56,932 bases of DNA, from positions 1-56,932 of the forward strand of contig JAUXAL010000016.1 of assembly GCA_030619925.1 (NCBI GenBank), given 5' to 3'. The translations under genes were made by a program, and so were the position numbers. Each line of letters starts with the position of its first letter. Position 1 is the first letter of the stretch. Under the pieces are notes generated by a model. It searched no databases, had not been told where the DNA came from, and was given only the letters and a program-made list of their open reading frames with translations. Positions 24,194-31,291 of the stretch are shown here, one piece after another. This DNA comes from Phycisphaerae bacterium. GTDB taxonomy: Bacteria > Planctomycetota > Phycisphaerae > Sedimentisphaerales > Anaerobacaceae.

Positions 24194-25719
24194 ATTCGGA
24201 CGAACCAACAGTACGGCTCGAGATGCATGGGGTTTGTAAGCGTTTTGGGGCGACGGTAGCGCTTGAAGATGTGGGCATCAAGGTAGCAGCGGGCCAGGTG
24301 CTGGCGCTGGTGGGAGAAAACGGCGCCGGCAAGAGCACACTGATGAAAGTCTGTTCGGGGGCGGTCAAGGCGGATTCAGGTCAAATGTGGCTGGACGGTG
24401 CGCCGTATCAGCCGGGCAATCCACTCGAAGCTCGACGGGCCGGCGTGGCGATGATTTATCAGGAGCTTTCACTGACGCCGCACCTGAGCGTGCAAGAAAA
24501 CATCATGTTAGGTATGGAACCGGCAACGCTGGGTGTAGTTCACAGGAGGGAGGTACGCCGGCGGGCAATCGAGGCGATTAAGGAATTTGATAATCCGGAG
24601 CTGACCCCGGACGCACGGGTCAGCAAGTTGTCGGTGGGTTCGCAGCAGTTGGTGGAGATTGCGCGGGCTTTGGCCATCGGCTGCCGGGTATTGGTTCTCG
24701 ACGAGCCGACCAGCAGTCTGACGCAGCAGGACGTCGAAAGGCTGTTTGAGCTTATTGGGCGGCTGAAACGGCAGGGCAAAGCCATCGTTTATATTTCGCA
24801 CTTTATTGAAGAGGTCAAGCGCGTCGCGGATCGGGTGACGGTTCTGCGCGACGGAAAGGTAGTCGGCAGCAGCGATGTGGCTGCCATCACGACCGACGAG
24901 ATAATAGCGCTGATGGTGGGTCGGCAGGTTGAGGAGCTTTATCCGCGCTCTGCGCGTAAAGCTGGGGAGGTCATTTTGGAGATTGAAGACTTGGCCGGCG
25001 TGGAGAAACCTGAGTCGGCGAGTTTGCAACTGCGTCGCGGAGAGGTGCTGGGCATCGCCGGGCTGGTGGGGGCGGGGCGAACTGAACTGCTGCGGAGCCT
25101 GTTCGGGCTCGAATCGGTGCGCAAAGGAAGAATTCGCCTTGGGGTTTATACCGGTCCAGCTTCACCGGTGAGGCGATGGATGCAGGGAGCCGGCATCTTA
25201 AGCGAAGACCGCAAGGAAGAAGGATTGGCGCTTTCTCTGAGCGTGGCGGACAACGTGACGCTTTCCAAACTGAGGGGCTTTGGCCCGCTTGGTTTAGTAT
25301 TGCCGAGCAGACAGGATAGAGCTACCCAGCGCTGGATAGAGCGGTTGGGTATCCGCTGCCGTGGGCCTCGACAATCGGTGTCGTCTCTGTCGGGCGGTAA
25401 CCAGCAGAGGGTGGCGCTGGCCCGATTGCTTCAGCACGACGTAGAAGTGTTACTGCTGGACGAGCCGACGCGGGGTATTGACGTAGCAGCCAAGGCGATG
25501 ATTTACAAGTTGATAGACGCATTGGCAAGCGGTTCGGCTGCCGAAGGCCGAGCGCCCAAAGCGGTGCTGATGGTAAGCAGTTACTTGCCGGAGTTGATGG
25601 GCGTCTGCGACCGAGTAGCGGTGATGTGCCGTGGAAGGCTGGGCCTGACGCATCCGATTGATGAAGTGGATGAGCACAAGCTCATGCTGGAGGCGACCGG
25701 ACAGGAGGCAAGTGCATGA
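24178..25719 (+). CDS. Sugar ABC transporter ATP-binding protein (RbsA/MglA-like)
   Basis: 513 codons with two nucleotide-binding domains. The first has Walker A GENGAGKST (46-54), signature LSVGSQQLVEIARAL and Walker B VLVLDEPTSSL. The second has the degenerate Walker A GLVGAGRTE typical of RbsA-class second domains, then signature LSGGNQQRVALARLL and Walker B LLLDEPTRGID. It hydrolyses ATP to drive uptake through the permease encoded next. The gene starts inside the end of the binding-protein gene and ends in an ATGA overlap with the permease gene. Confidence 0.95.
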   Translation: MAERIDSDEPTVRLEMHGVCKRFGATVALEDVGIKVAAGQVLALVGENGAGKSTLMKVCSGAVKADSGQMWLDGAPYQPGNPLEARRAGVAMIYQELSLTPHLSVQENIMLGMEPATLGVVHRREVRRRAIEAIKEFDNPELTPDARVSKLSVGSQQLVEIARALAIGCRVLVLDEPTSSLTQQDVERLFELIGRLKRQGKAIVYISHFIEEVKRVADRVTVLRDGKVVGSSDVAAITTDEIIALMVGRQVEELYPRSARKAGEVILEIEDLAGVEKPESASLQLRRGEVLGIAGLVGAGRTELLRSLFGLESVRKGRIRLGVYTGPASPVRRWMQGAGILSEDRKEEGLALSLSVADNVTLSKLRGFGPLGLVLPSRQDRATQRWIERLGIRCRGPRQSVSSLSGGNQQRVALARLLQHDVEVLLLDEPTRGIDVAAKAMIYKLIDALASGSAAEGRAPKAVLMVSSYLPELMGVCDRVAVMCRGRLGLTHPIDEVDEHKLMLEATGQEASA

Positions 25720-26726
25720 GCGATAAGCAGTTGGCGCCGGCGGAAAAAGAGGTGTTCGGGTCGAATTGGCGAAACTGGCTGAATACTCTGGGCTCGGTAT
25801 TGGCTCTGGCGGCAGTGTACGGACTGTTTGTGCTGATTGCGCCGCCGAGTTTTGCGACCGCGAGGAACCTGGAAATGATTGCCCGGCAGACGACGATAGT
25901 CGGCGTTGCGGCATTGGGCATGACGTTGGTGATTATCTCCGGCGGGATTGACCTGTCCGTCGGTTCGATCGTGGCGCTGAGCACGGTGGTGATTGCCTGG
26001 CTGCTGCAGTATGCCGGCGTCGGTCCGCTGACGGCGGCACTTGGGGGCGTGGCGGCGGCGGCATTTTTCGGATTGGTCAGTGGGTTGCTGATAACACGGC
26101 TGCGTGTGGTGCCGTTTATTGTTACTTTAGGTATGATGTTGGTGGTTCGCGGGGCGGCCAAGGGTATCGGACGGGAGCAGAAAATCGATGTTGACCCGGA
26201 ACGGCTCAGATGGCTGGAGGAGCTGCTGGCCTCGCTGCCGAAAGAGCGAAGCTGGATGTTGCTGCCGCCGGGGGTCTGGCTTTTGATTTTTCTGGCGGTG
26301 GCTGTGGCGGCACTGTTGCGGTATACGCGGCTGGGACGGCATACATTTGCCATCGGTTCGAACGAGCAGACGGCCCGGCTGTGCGGGGTGGCGGTGGAGC
26401 GGGTCAAGGTATTAGTTTTCACCCTATGTGGGGCCTTTGCCGGCCTGGCCGGGCTTATGCAGTTTTCGCGGTTGACCGTGGGTGACCCCACGGTTGCAGT
26501 AGGGCTGGAGTTAAATGTGATAGCCGCGGTGGTAATCGGCGGCGGCAGTCTGGGCGGTGGGGAAGGATCCATCTTAGGTACGCTGGTGGGGGCGCTGATT
26601 ATGACCGTTATCGCTTCCGGGTGCACGCAGAGGGGGCTGCCGAACTGGGTACAGGAGATTATCACCGGCGCGATTATCGTCGTGGCGGTGGCCCTGGACC
26701 GGCTGCGGCACCGTCGTGCGGTCTGA
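25716..26726 (+). CDS. Sugar ABC transporter permease (RbsC-like)
   Basis: 336 codons with about eight to ten hydrophobic helices. Family hallmarks: GVAALGMTLVIISGGIDLSVGSIVALS, then GLLITRLRVVPFIVTLGMM, then YTRLGRHTFAIGSNEQTARLCGV (cytoplasmic loop coupling to the ATPase), and VIGGGSLGGGEGSILGTLVGALI. An insertion of about 35 residues (IGREQKIDVDPERLRWLEELLA onward) precedes helix 5. The start codon overlaps the ATPase stop codon (ATGA). As the last gene of the operon it completes a binding protein-ATPase-permease importer; the substrate cannot be fixed by sequence alone. Confidence 0.94.
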   Translation: MSDKQLAPAEKEVFGSNWRNWLNTLGSVLALAAVYGLFVLIAPPSFATARNLEMIARQTTIVGVAALGMTLVIISGGIDLSVGSIVALSTVVIAWLLQYAGVGPLTAALGGVAAAAFFGLVSGLLITRLRVVPFIVTLGMMLVVRGAAKGIGREQKIDVDPERLRWLEELLASLPKERSWMLLPPGVWLLIFLAVAVAALLRYTRLGRHTFAIGSNEQTARLCGVAVERVKVLVFTLCGAFAGLAGLMQFSRLTVGDPTVAVGLELNVIAAVVIGGGSLGGGEGSILGTLVGALIMTVIASGCTQRGLPNWVQEIITGAIIVVAVALDRLRHRRAV

Positions 26727-26826
26727 ACATACAGGCAGCGGTGGGATTCGGCCATTTACAGGGCTATGCCATTTCACAAAAACGTGGAACGAGAGGGTGT
26801 ACTGCTATGAATTTTTGTGTTTTTTC

Positions 26827-26855
26827 TTGACAAAGGTGCACTGAATTGGTTTAAT
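26827..26855 (+). promoter_or_regulatory. Promoter of the trp operon
   Basis: Perfect -35 TTGACA (26827-26832), a 17-base spacer, and -10 TTTAAT (26850-26855, 5 of 6 matching TATAAT). Initiation would fall near 26861-26863, only a few bases before the leader peptide ATG. Confidence 0.65.
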
Positions 26856-26863
26856 ACTATATT

Positions 26864-26938
26864 ATGAAGCTAATTAGCCGCAAAAATATCAGTAACTGGT
26901 GGTGGCCTGCCGATATATGTTCGACAGGCGAGCGGTGA
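26864..26938 (+). CDS. trpL: trp operon leader peptide with three tandem Trp codons
   Basis: 24 codons from ATG at 26864 to TGA at 26936-26938. The peptide begins MKLISRKNISN and codons 12-14 are TGG TGG TGG (26897-26905), followed by PADICSTGER. It precedes trpE by about 120 bases and lies between the promoter and an intrinsic terminator. This is the architecture of ribosome-mediated attenuation: a ribosome stalled at the Trp codons in tryptophan shortage leaves the second pairing segment free. No ribosome binding site is visible because the predicted transcript starts almost at the ATG, so translation may be leaderless. An in-frame TAA lies 12 bases upstream, so no longer form is possible. 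Confidence 0.82.
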   Translation: MKLISRKNISNWWWPADICSTGER

Positions 26939-26988
26939 TTTGCTGTAAAAAATTTGTTAAGTTGGAGAAGAAAACGCAGCCTGTCGAA
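26905..26988 (+). promoter_or_regulatory. trp attenuator: pause hairpin and competing antiterminator
   Basis: Segment 1 (26905-26913, GCCTG, one mismatch, CGA) pairs with segment 2 (26921-26929, TCG, mismatch, CAGGC) around a 7-nt loop, starting on the last Trp codon. Segment 2 (TTCGACAGGC, 26920-26929) is also perfectly complementary over 10 bases to segment 3 (GCCTGTCGAA, 26979-26988). Segment 3 covers the top of the terminator's 5' arm and most of its loop. The three folds are mutually exclusive, as in classical amino-acid operon attenuators. Confidence 0.78.
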
Positions 26989-27009
26989 AAAACAAGCTGC
27001 GTTTTTTAT
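26971..27009 (+). terminator. Intrinsic terminator of the trp attenuator
   Basis: A perfect 10-bp stem, AAAACGCAGC (26971-26980) with GCTGCGTTTT (26996-27005), has a 15-nt loop and is followed by TTATTTG. Its position before trpE, and the overlap of its stem top and loop with the antiterminator segment, identify it as the attenuation terminator. Confidence 0.85.
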
Positions 27010-27059
27010 TTGTATTTTCGCCTGTTTGCGAATAAAAATTGCAATGGGAGGTTTGAACT

Positions 27060-28652
27060 ATGGACGATTACAGACAAATAATACATAGTGCCGAGCCGGG
27101 CCAAGTTGTGCCTATCGTCAAAGAGATTGATATTGACGAGCCGGTGGATTTTTTTGCCAGGCTAAGCGACTACGGCCGGGCCCAAAACTGCTGCTTATTT
27201 GAGGCGAGTGACTATTTGTCGGAAAATGCCTTGAGTTTCGGCACGGCAAAGCCGGCACTTTACCTTACCGGAACGGGTGCTGATTTTAGCATCAAAGCCC
27301 TGAGTAATACCGGCAGACGCATATTAGATTACTTGTCGACTAAGAAAGAGAGGTTCGCTTTTTGCGAGTCGGTCGAATTCGGCTCGGGAGAAATTATCGG
27401 ACGAATCAAACAGGCCAGAGAGATAGTAGATGAGCAAACACGGCTGACATGCATAAATCAAATGGACGTATTACGGGCGGTTGCGTTTGCCTTTAGCTTA
27501 GCGAGCAAACCGTTCCGTGTAACTTGCGGGCTGCTCGGAGCTTTGAGCTACGATTTTATAGACCAGTTTGAGAAACTTCCTCCCAGCGAAACAGACCTGT
27601 TAGGCAATCCTGATTATGAGCTTTATTTCGCTGACAATATTTTTTTGATGGACCACGAGCACAGCAAAGGGTACGTGATTGTCAACGCAATAATAACCAA
27701 CGACGACCGTGACACTATAGTCGCTGAGGCGCAGGAGTGTTTCGATTACTATTTCAATATTGCAGGGGTCCAGATACCAAAAGGACACCGGTTTACCGGT
27801 CCGCTTCCGGCTACTTCAACTGATACCAGCCAGGAAGAATATGAAAAAATAGTTCGTAACGCCAAGCAGCACATCATCGACGGTGATATTCTTCAGGTTG
27901 TTCTGAGCAGGACAATAACCGAGCCCTGTCCGGATGAGCCGCTGGACGTTTATAAGCGGCTGAGGAAGTTGAATCCTTCGCCATATATGTTCTATCTAAA
28001 TACACCTAATACGATACTGATGGGGTCGAGTCCGGAGTTGAATCTGCGGGTCAGCGGGACCGAAAAGCGCAATGTAGAGATTAGGCCGATAGCCGGTACG
28101 AAGCCTCGGGGCCGAGTCGGCAAGACAATTGATGCCGACACTGATTTTAGATATGAGGCTGAACTGAAGCTCGACCGCAAGGAATTGACTGAGCATATAA
28201 TGTTGGTTGATTTGGCCAGAAATGATATTGCGCGTGTGGCTGAGCCGGGCAGCAGAGTTGTTACCGAGTTACTGACGGTCGAAAAGTATGCTTCGGTGCA
28301 ACACCTGGTAAGTAATGTTAAGGGCACACTCGCATCTGAGCTCGACGCATTGAGTGCGTATCTTGCCACGATGAATATGGGGACACTTACCGGAGCTCCG
28401 AAGATTGAAGCAATGAAGCTTATTCGTCTGTTTGAAAAAACCAAACGGGGCTACTACGGCGGGGCTGTTTGCTATCTGACTGTGGACGGCCAATTCGACA
28501 GTTGTATCACTATAAGGAGTCTGCAGGTCAGAGACCACACGGCTTATATCCGGGTCGGCGCGGGTATCGTGCACGACAGTGTCCCGAAGACCGAATTTGA
28601 GGAGACCGAACATAAGGCAAGGTCCTGTTTGCGCGCGATTCGAGGTGAATAA
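27060..28652 (+). CDS. trpE: Anthranilate synthase component I
   Basis: 530 codons with GGGAGG 9 bases before ATG. The C-terminal chorismate-binding domain is clear: GDILQVVLSRTI, PSPYMFYLNTPNTILMGSSPELNLRV, EIRPIAGTKPRG, EHIMLVDLARNDIARV, GTLTGAPKIEAMKLI and GAGIVHDSVPKTEFEETEHKA. The N-terminal part (about 1-200) is the TrpE-specific region. With TrpG it converts chorismate and glutamine to anthranilate, the first tryptophan-specific step. The N-terminal LLES-type motif for Trp feedback is not exact (FEASDYLSEN near residue 45), so feedback sensitivity cannot be judged. It is the first structural gene after the attenuator. Confidence 0.95.
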   Translation: MDDYRQIIHSAEPGQVVPIVKEIDIDEPVDFFARLSDYGRAQNCCLFEASDYLSENALSFGTAKPALYLTGTGADFSIKALSNTGRRILDYLSTKKERFAFCESVEFGSGEIIGRIKQAREIVDEQTRLTCINQMDVLRAVAFAFSLASKPFRVTCGLLGALSYDFIDQFEKLPPSETDLLGNPDYELYFADNIFLMDHEHSKGYVIVNAIITNDDRDTIVAEAQECFDYYFNIAGVQIPKGHRFTGPLPATSTDTSQEEYEKIVRNAKQHIIDGDILQVVLSRTITEPCPDEPLDVYKRLRKLNPSPYMFYLNTPNTILMGSSPELNLRVSGTEKRNVEIRPIAGTKPRGRVGKTIDADTDFRYEAELKLDRKELTEHIMLVDLARNDIARVAEPGSRVVTELLTVEKYASVQHLVSNVKGTLASELDALSAYLATMNMGTLTGAPKIEAMKLIRLFEKTKRGYYGGAVCYLTVDGQFDSCITIRSLQVRDHTAYIRVGAGIVHDSVPKTEFEETEHKARSCLRAIRGE

Positions 28653-28660
28653 TGATGAAG

Positions 28661-28722
28661 TTCGTAGTTCATTGTTCGTAGTTCATTGTCTATGAACTAC
28701 CAATTGCCAACTATGAACTCGA
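28661..28722. repeat. Inverted 7-nt repeat array between trpE and trpG
   Basis: Left arm: TTCGTAG, TTCATTG, TTCGTAG, TTCATTG (28661-28688). Right arm, after TCTATGA: ACTACCA, ATTGCCA, ACTATGA (28696-28716) in the same 7-base register and largely complementary (AGTTCAT against ATGAACT). Confidence 0.7.
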
Positions 28723-28738
28723 TTAAGGGCAAAATCTT

Positions 28739-29338
28739 ATGGAAGATACAAGTAGAAAAGTTTTGTTCATCGACAATTTTGATTCGTTTACGTACAATCT
28801 GGTCGATGATTTCTGTAAGCGCAGCTGCCGGGCCAAGGTTTACCGTGCCGACACCGAGCTTGAGGAGCTTAAGCGGGTTGCCGATGAATTTGCCCCTGAC
28901 CTTCTCGTGATTTCGCCCGGGCCGGGCACGCCGGACACGGCCGGCGTCTCGCTTTCGGCGGTAGATTATTTCAAAGACAAACTGCCGATATTCGGCGTAT
29001 GCCTGGGGCATCAGGTAATCGTGCAGTATTTCGGCGGGAAAATCGGCCATGCGCCGGAGCCGATGCACGGCAAACCCTCAAGGGTAGCACACAACGAAAA
29101 GGGCGTATTTGCCGGCGTCGAAAATCCACTGCAAGCGGGACGCTATCACAGTCTTTGTGTGCTGGAGCTGCCGGATTGTCTGGAAAAAACTGCTGAGTTC
29201 GAGGGGATTGTTATGGGCGCCCGCCACAGAGAGCTCCCGATATTTGGCGTACAATTTCATCCGGAAAGCATTTTGACACCCGCGGGCGGTAGAATAATCG
29301 AAAATGTGTTGTCGATAGCAGAAAAACAGAAAACCTAA
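28739..29338 (+). CDS. trpG: Anthranilate synthase component II (glutamine amidotransferase)
   Basis: 199 codons. Class I glutamine amidotransferase with all triad residues visible: C88 in FGVCLGHQVIVQYFGG, and H174 and E176 in FGVQFHPESILTP. The N-terminus FIDNFDSFTYNLVDDF and SPGPGTPDTAGVS (oxyanion-hole region) are typical of TrpG/PabA. It supplies ammonia from glutamine to TrpE. A PabA role in folate synthesis alongside is possible, but the operon context favours TrpG. It starts 86 bases after trpE, a gap filled by the 7-nt repeat array. Confidence 0.93.
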   Translation: MEDTSRKVLFIDNFDSFTYNLVDDFCKRSCRAKVYRADTELEELKRVADEFAPDLLVISPGPGTPDTAGVSLSAVDYFKDKLPIFGVCLGHQVIVQYFGGKIGHAPEPMHGKPSRVAHNEKGVFAGVENPLQAGRYHSLCVLELPDCLEKTAEFEGIVMGARHRELPIFGVQFHPESILTPAGGRIIENVLSIAEKQKT

Positions 29339-29345
29339 AAAGAAA

Positions 29346-29393
29346 CCCCACACTTACGTGTGGGGAATGGATACCACACACGTGAGTGTGTGG
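29346..29393. repeat. Double-hairpin repeat, copy 1 (trpG-trpD gap)
   Basis: Hairpin a: CCCCACAC (29346-29353), loop TTAC, GTGTGGGG (29358-29365). Hairpin b: CCACACAC (29374-29381), loop GTGA, GTGTGTGG (29386-29393). The same pair recurs at 31198-31256, with covarying bases in hairpin b. Confidence 0.8.
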
Positions 29394-29441
29394 AGGAAAG
29401 AAACGTAGTACGAGGTTCGAATTTTGTTAAGGTAGCTGAAG

Positions 29442-30461
29442 ATGACAACAATAACAGAATATATTGAGCCGTTACTGCGGAGGGAAAGTTTGAGCTTTGA
29501 GCAGGCGACGAGCCTGCTGGATGTTATTTTTGAAGGACAGGTGCCTGAAGTTCAGATTGCGGCGTTTCTTACAGCGATGCGGGCCAAGAAAGCAACGGCG
29601 CCGGAACTGGCGGGGCTTGCCAAATCGCTGCGAAGCCATGCTGTTGCTGTGAAGGTTGATGTTGATAATTTGGTTGATACCTGCGGCACAGGGGGCGGGT
29701 CGATTAAAACGCTCAATATTTCTACGGCGGCGGCGATAGTGGCAGCCGGTGCGGGGGTCTATGTGGCCAAGCACGGCAATCGCGGGATAACCAGCAAATG
29801 CGGCTCGGCTGACGTGCTTGAGGAATTGGGTGTCAAAATAGATGCTGGTGCTGAGACTGTGGCGGAGTGTATCAGACAGGCGCATATCGGATTTATGTTC
29901 GCACCTATGTTCCATCCGGCGATGAAATATGTTCAGCCGATACGCAAGGGTCTGGGCTTTCGAACGGTATTTAACATTTTAGGACCTTTGGCCAATCCGG
30001 CTAATGCAGCCGCCCAGGTGATGGGCGTGGCTGATGAAAATTTGATGCAGATCGTTGCCGAAGCACTTAAGTTGCTGGGTACTCGGTACGCAATGGTGGT
30101 TCACGGTGATGGAATGGATGAGATAAGCACACTAACAACCACCAAAATACTCGAACTAAAAGAAGGTCAAATCGCAAGCAAAGAATTGAACCCGGAAGAT
30201 TTCGGGATTGCGTTAGCCGGTATAGACGAGTTAAAAGTGACCGATGCCAAAACGAGCGCGAAGGTTTTAAGGGACATACTGAGCGGTAAAGAGACCGGGC
30301 CGCGCAAGGATATTGTTGTTCTAAATGCCGCCGCTGCGATAATCGCCGGCGGCTTAGCCGAGGATTTCACCTCGGCAATCAAGTCAGCAGAGGCCTCAGT
30401 CAGCGATGGGCGCGCGTTAGCGTCTCTGGATAAGTTAATCGAAATCTCGAATAAAGCGTAA
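29442..30461 (+). CDS. trpD: Anthranilate phosphoribosyltransferase
   Basis: 339 codons, the normal length. Signatures: DTCGTGGGSIKTLNISTAAAIVAAGAGVYVAKHGNRGITSKCGSAD divided over the PRPP and anthranilate sites (residues about 80-125), then FMFAPMFHPAMKYVQPIRKGLGFRTVFNILGPLANP, and VVHGDGMDEIS near residue 220. It transfers phosphoribose from PRPP to anthranilate. It is a stand-alone TrpD, not fused to TrpG. It starts 103 bases after trpG, downstream of the double-hairpin repeat. Confidence 0.95.
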   Translation: MTTITEYIEPLLRRESLSFEQATSLLDVIFEGQVPEVQIAAFLTAMRAKKATAPELAGLAKSLRSHAVAVKVDVDNLVDTCGTGGGSIKTLNISTAAAIVAAGAGVYVAKHGNRGITSKCGSADVLEELGVKIDAGAETVAECIRQAHIGFMFAPMFHPAMKYVQPIRKGLGFRTVFNILGPLANPANAAAQVMGVADENLMQIVAEALKLLGTRYAMVVHGDGMDEISTLTTTKILELKEGQIASKELNPEDFGIALAGIDELKVTDAKTSAKVLRDILSGKETGPRKDIVVLNAAAAIIAGGLAEDFTSAIKSAEASVSDGRALASLDKLIEISNKA

Positions 30462-30558
30462 AACTTAAAACGAAAAATGCAAAACCATAGTGTAAAACTC
30501 AAAACTTTTTATTTTTCAATTGTGGTTTTTAATTTTTAGCTTTGAGCTTTCAGTTTTT
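30461..30558. repeat. Inverted 7-nt repeat array between trpD and trpF
   Basis: Left arm from the last base of the trpD stop codon: AAACTTA, AAACGAA, AAATGCA, AAACCAT (30461-30488), then AAACTCA and AAACTTT. Right arm: AATTTTT, AGCTTTG, AGCTTTC, AGTTTTT (30531-30558) in 7-base register. The arms are A-rich and T-rich and roughly complementary. The right arm ends 2 bases before the trpF ATG. Confidence 0.65.
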
Positions 30559-30560
30559 TT

Positions 30561-31184
30561 ATGTTGATACCGAAAGTCAAAATTTGTGGTATTACCAATT
30601 ATGAGGATGCTGTGGCAGCACTGGATATCGGTGCGGATTTATTGGGCTTTAATTTTTATCCGGAAAGCCCGAGGTTTGTAACACCGGAAAAAGCAACGGA
30701 GATAATAAACCAGCTGCCGGGTTTTATAGATATTGTCGGCGTGTTTGTGAATGCTTCGTTTGAGAAAGTCCGGGAGACGATAAGCCAATGCCAATTAGAC
30801 TGGGTTCAATTGCATGGCGATGAAGACCCACAGTTCTGTCGGTTGTTTCTTTCTCTTAATGTAAAAACTATGAAAGCACTGCGGATAAAAGACCAAACAG
30901 ACATCGCAAGGGCAGATGATTTTTTCACAGATGCTGTTTTGTTGGACGCTTTCCAGCCTGAAAGGTACGGCGGCACAGGGCTGACCTTCGACTGGAATAT
31001 CATAGGGCATATCGGCAAGCGTGTTTTCTTGGCTGGCGGAATAAATCCCGATAACGCAGCAGAAGCGGTTAAACTGGGAGTTTACGGGATCGATGTCTGC
31101 AGCGGTATCGAAGCTCAGCCGGGCAAAAAAGACCATAAGAAAATGAAAAAACTGTTCGAGAATATAAAGCACTTGCGAGGGTGA
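30561..31184 (+). CDS. trpF: Phosphoribosylanthranilate isomerase
   Basis: 207 codons. TIM-barrel TrpF signatures: KVKICGITNYEDAVAALDIGADLLGFNFYPESPRFV with the catalytic Cys at residue 9, DWVQLHGDEDPQFC, VLLDAFQPERYGGTGLTFDW with the catalytic Asp, and FLAGGINPDNAAEAV plus GIDVCSGIEAQPGKKDH at the phosphate site. It isomerises N-(5'-phosphoribosyl)anthranilate. It follows trpD directly; the expected trpC is absent from this position. No ribosome binding site is obvious because the repeat array fills the upstream bases. Confidence 0.95.
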   Translation: MLIPKVKICGITNYEDAVAALDIGADLLGFNFYPESPRFVTPEKATEIINQLPGFIDIVGVFVNASFEKVRETISQCQLDWVQLHGDEDPQFCRLFLSLNVKTMKALRIKDQTDIARADDFFTDAVLLDAFQPERYGGTGLTFDWNIIGHIGKRVFLAGGINPDNAAEAVKLGVYGIDVCSGIEAQPGKKDHKKMKKLFENIKHLRG

Positions 31185-31197
31185 GCCGGGCAAGAGA

Positions 31198-31256
31198 CCC
31201 CACACTTACGTGTGGGGAATGTCAGAAAAAGGATACCACACATGTAAATGTGTGGT
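31198..31256. repeat. Double-hairpin repeat, copy 2 (trpF-trpB gap)
   Basis: Hairpin a is identical to copy 1: CCCCACAC (31198-31205), TTAC, GTGTGGGG (31210-31217). Hairpin b: ACCACACAT (31235-31243), loop GTAA, ATGTGTGGT (31248-31256). Compared with copy 1, a C-G pair is replaced by T-A on both sides of the stem, so pairing is kept. Confidence 0.8.
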
Positions 31257-31291
31257 GGCAGACCACGCATACACAATATGAGGAATGAGAT

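Noticed and set aside
25682-26755. A 357-codon open frame opposite the ABC permease gene
   Set aside because: The GC-rich permease gene gives a long antisense frame; the translated product lacks any family pattern, while the plus strand encodes a textbook RbsC-type permease.
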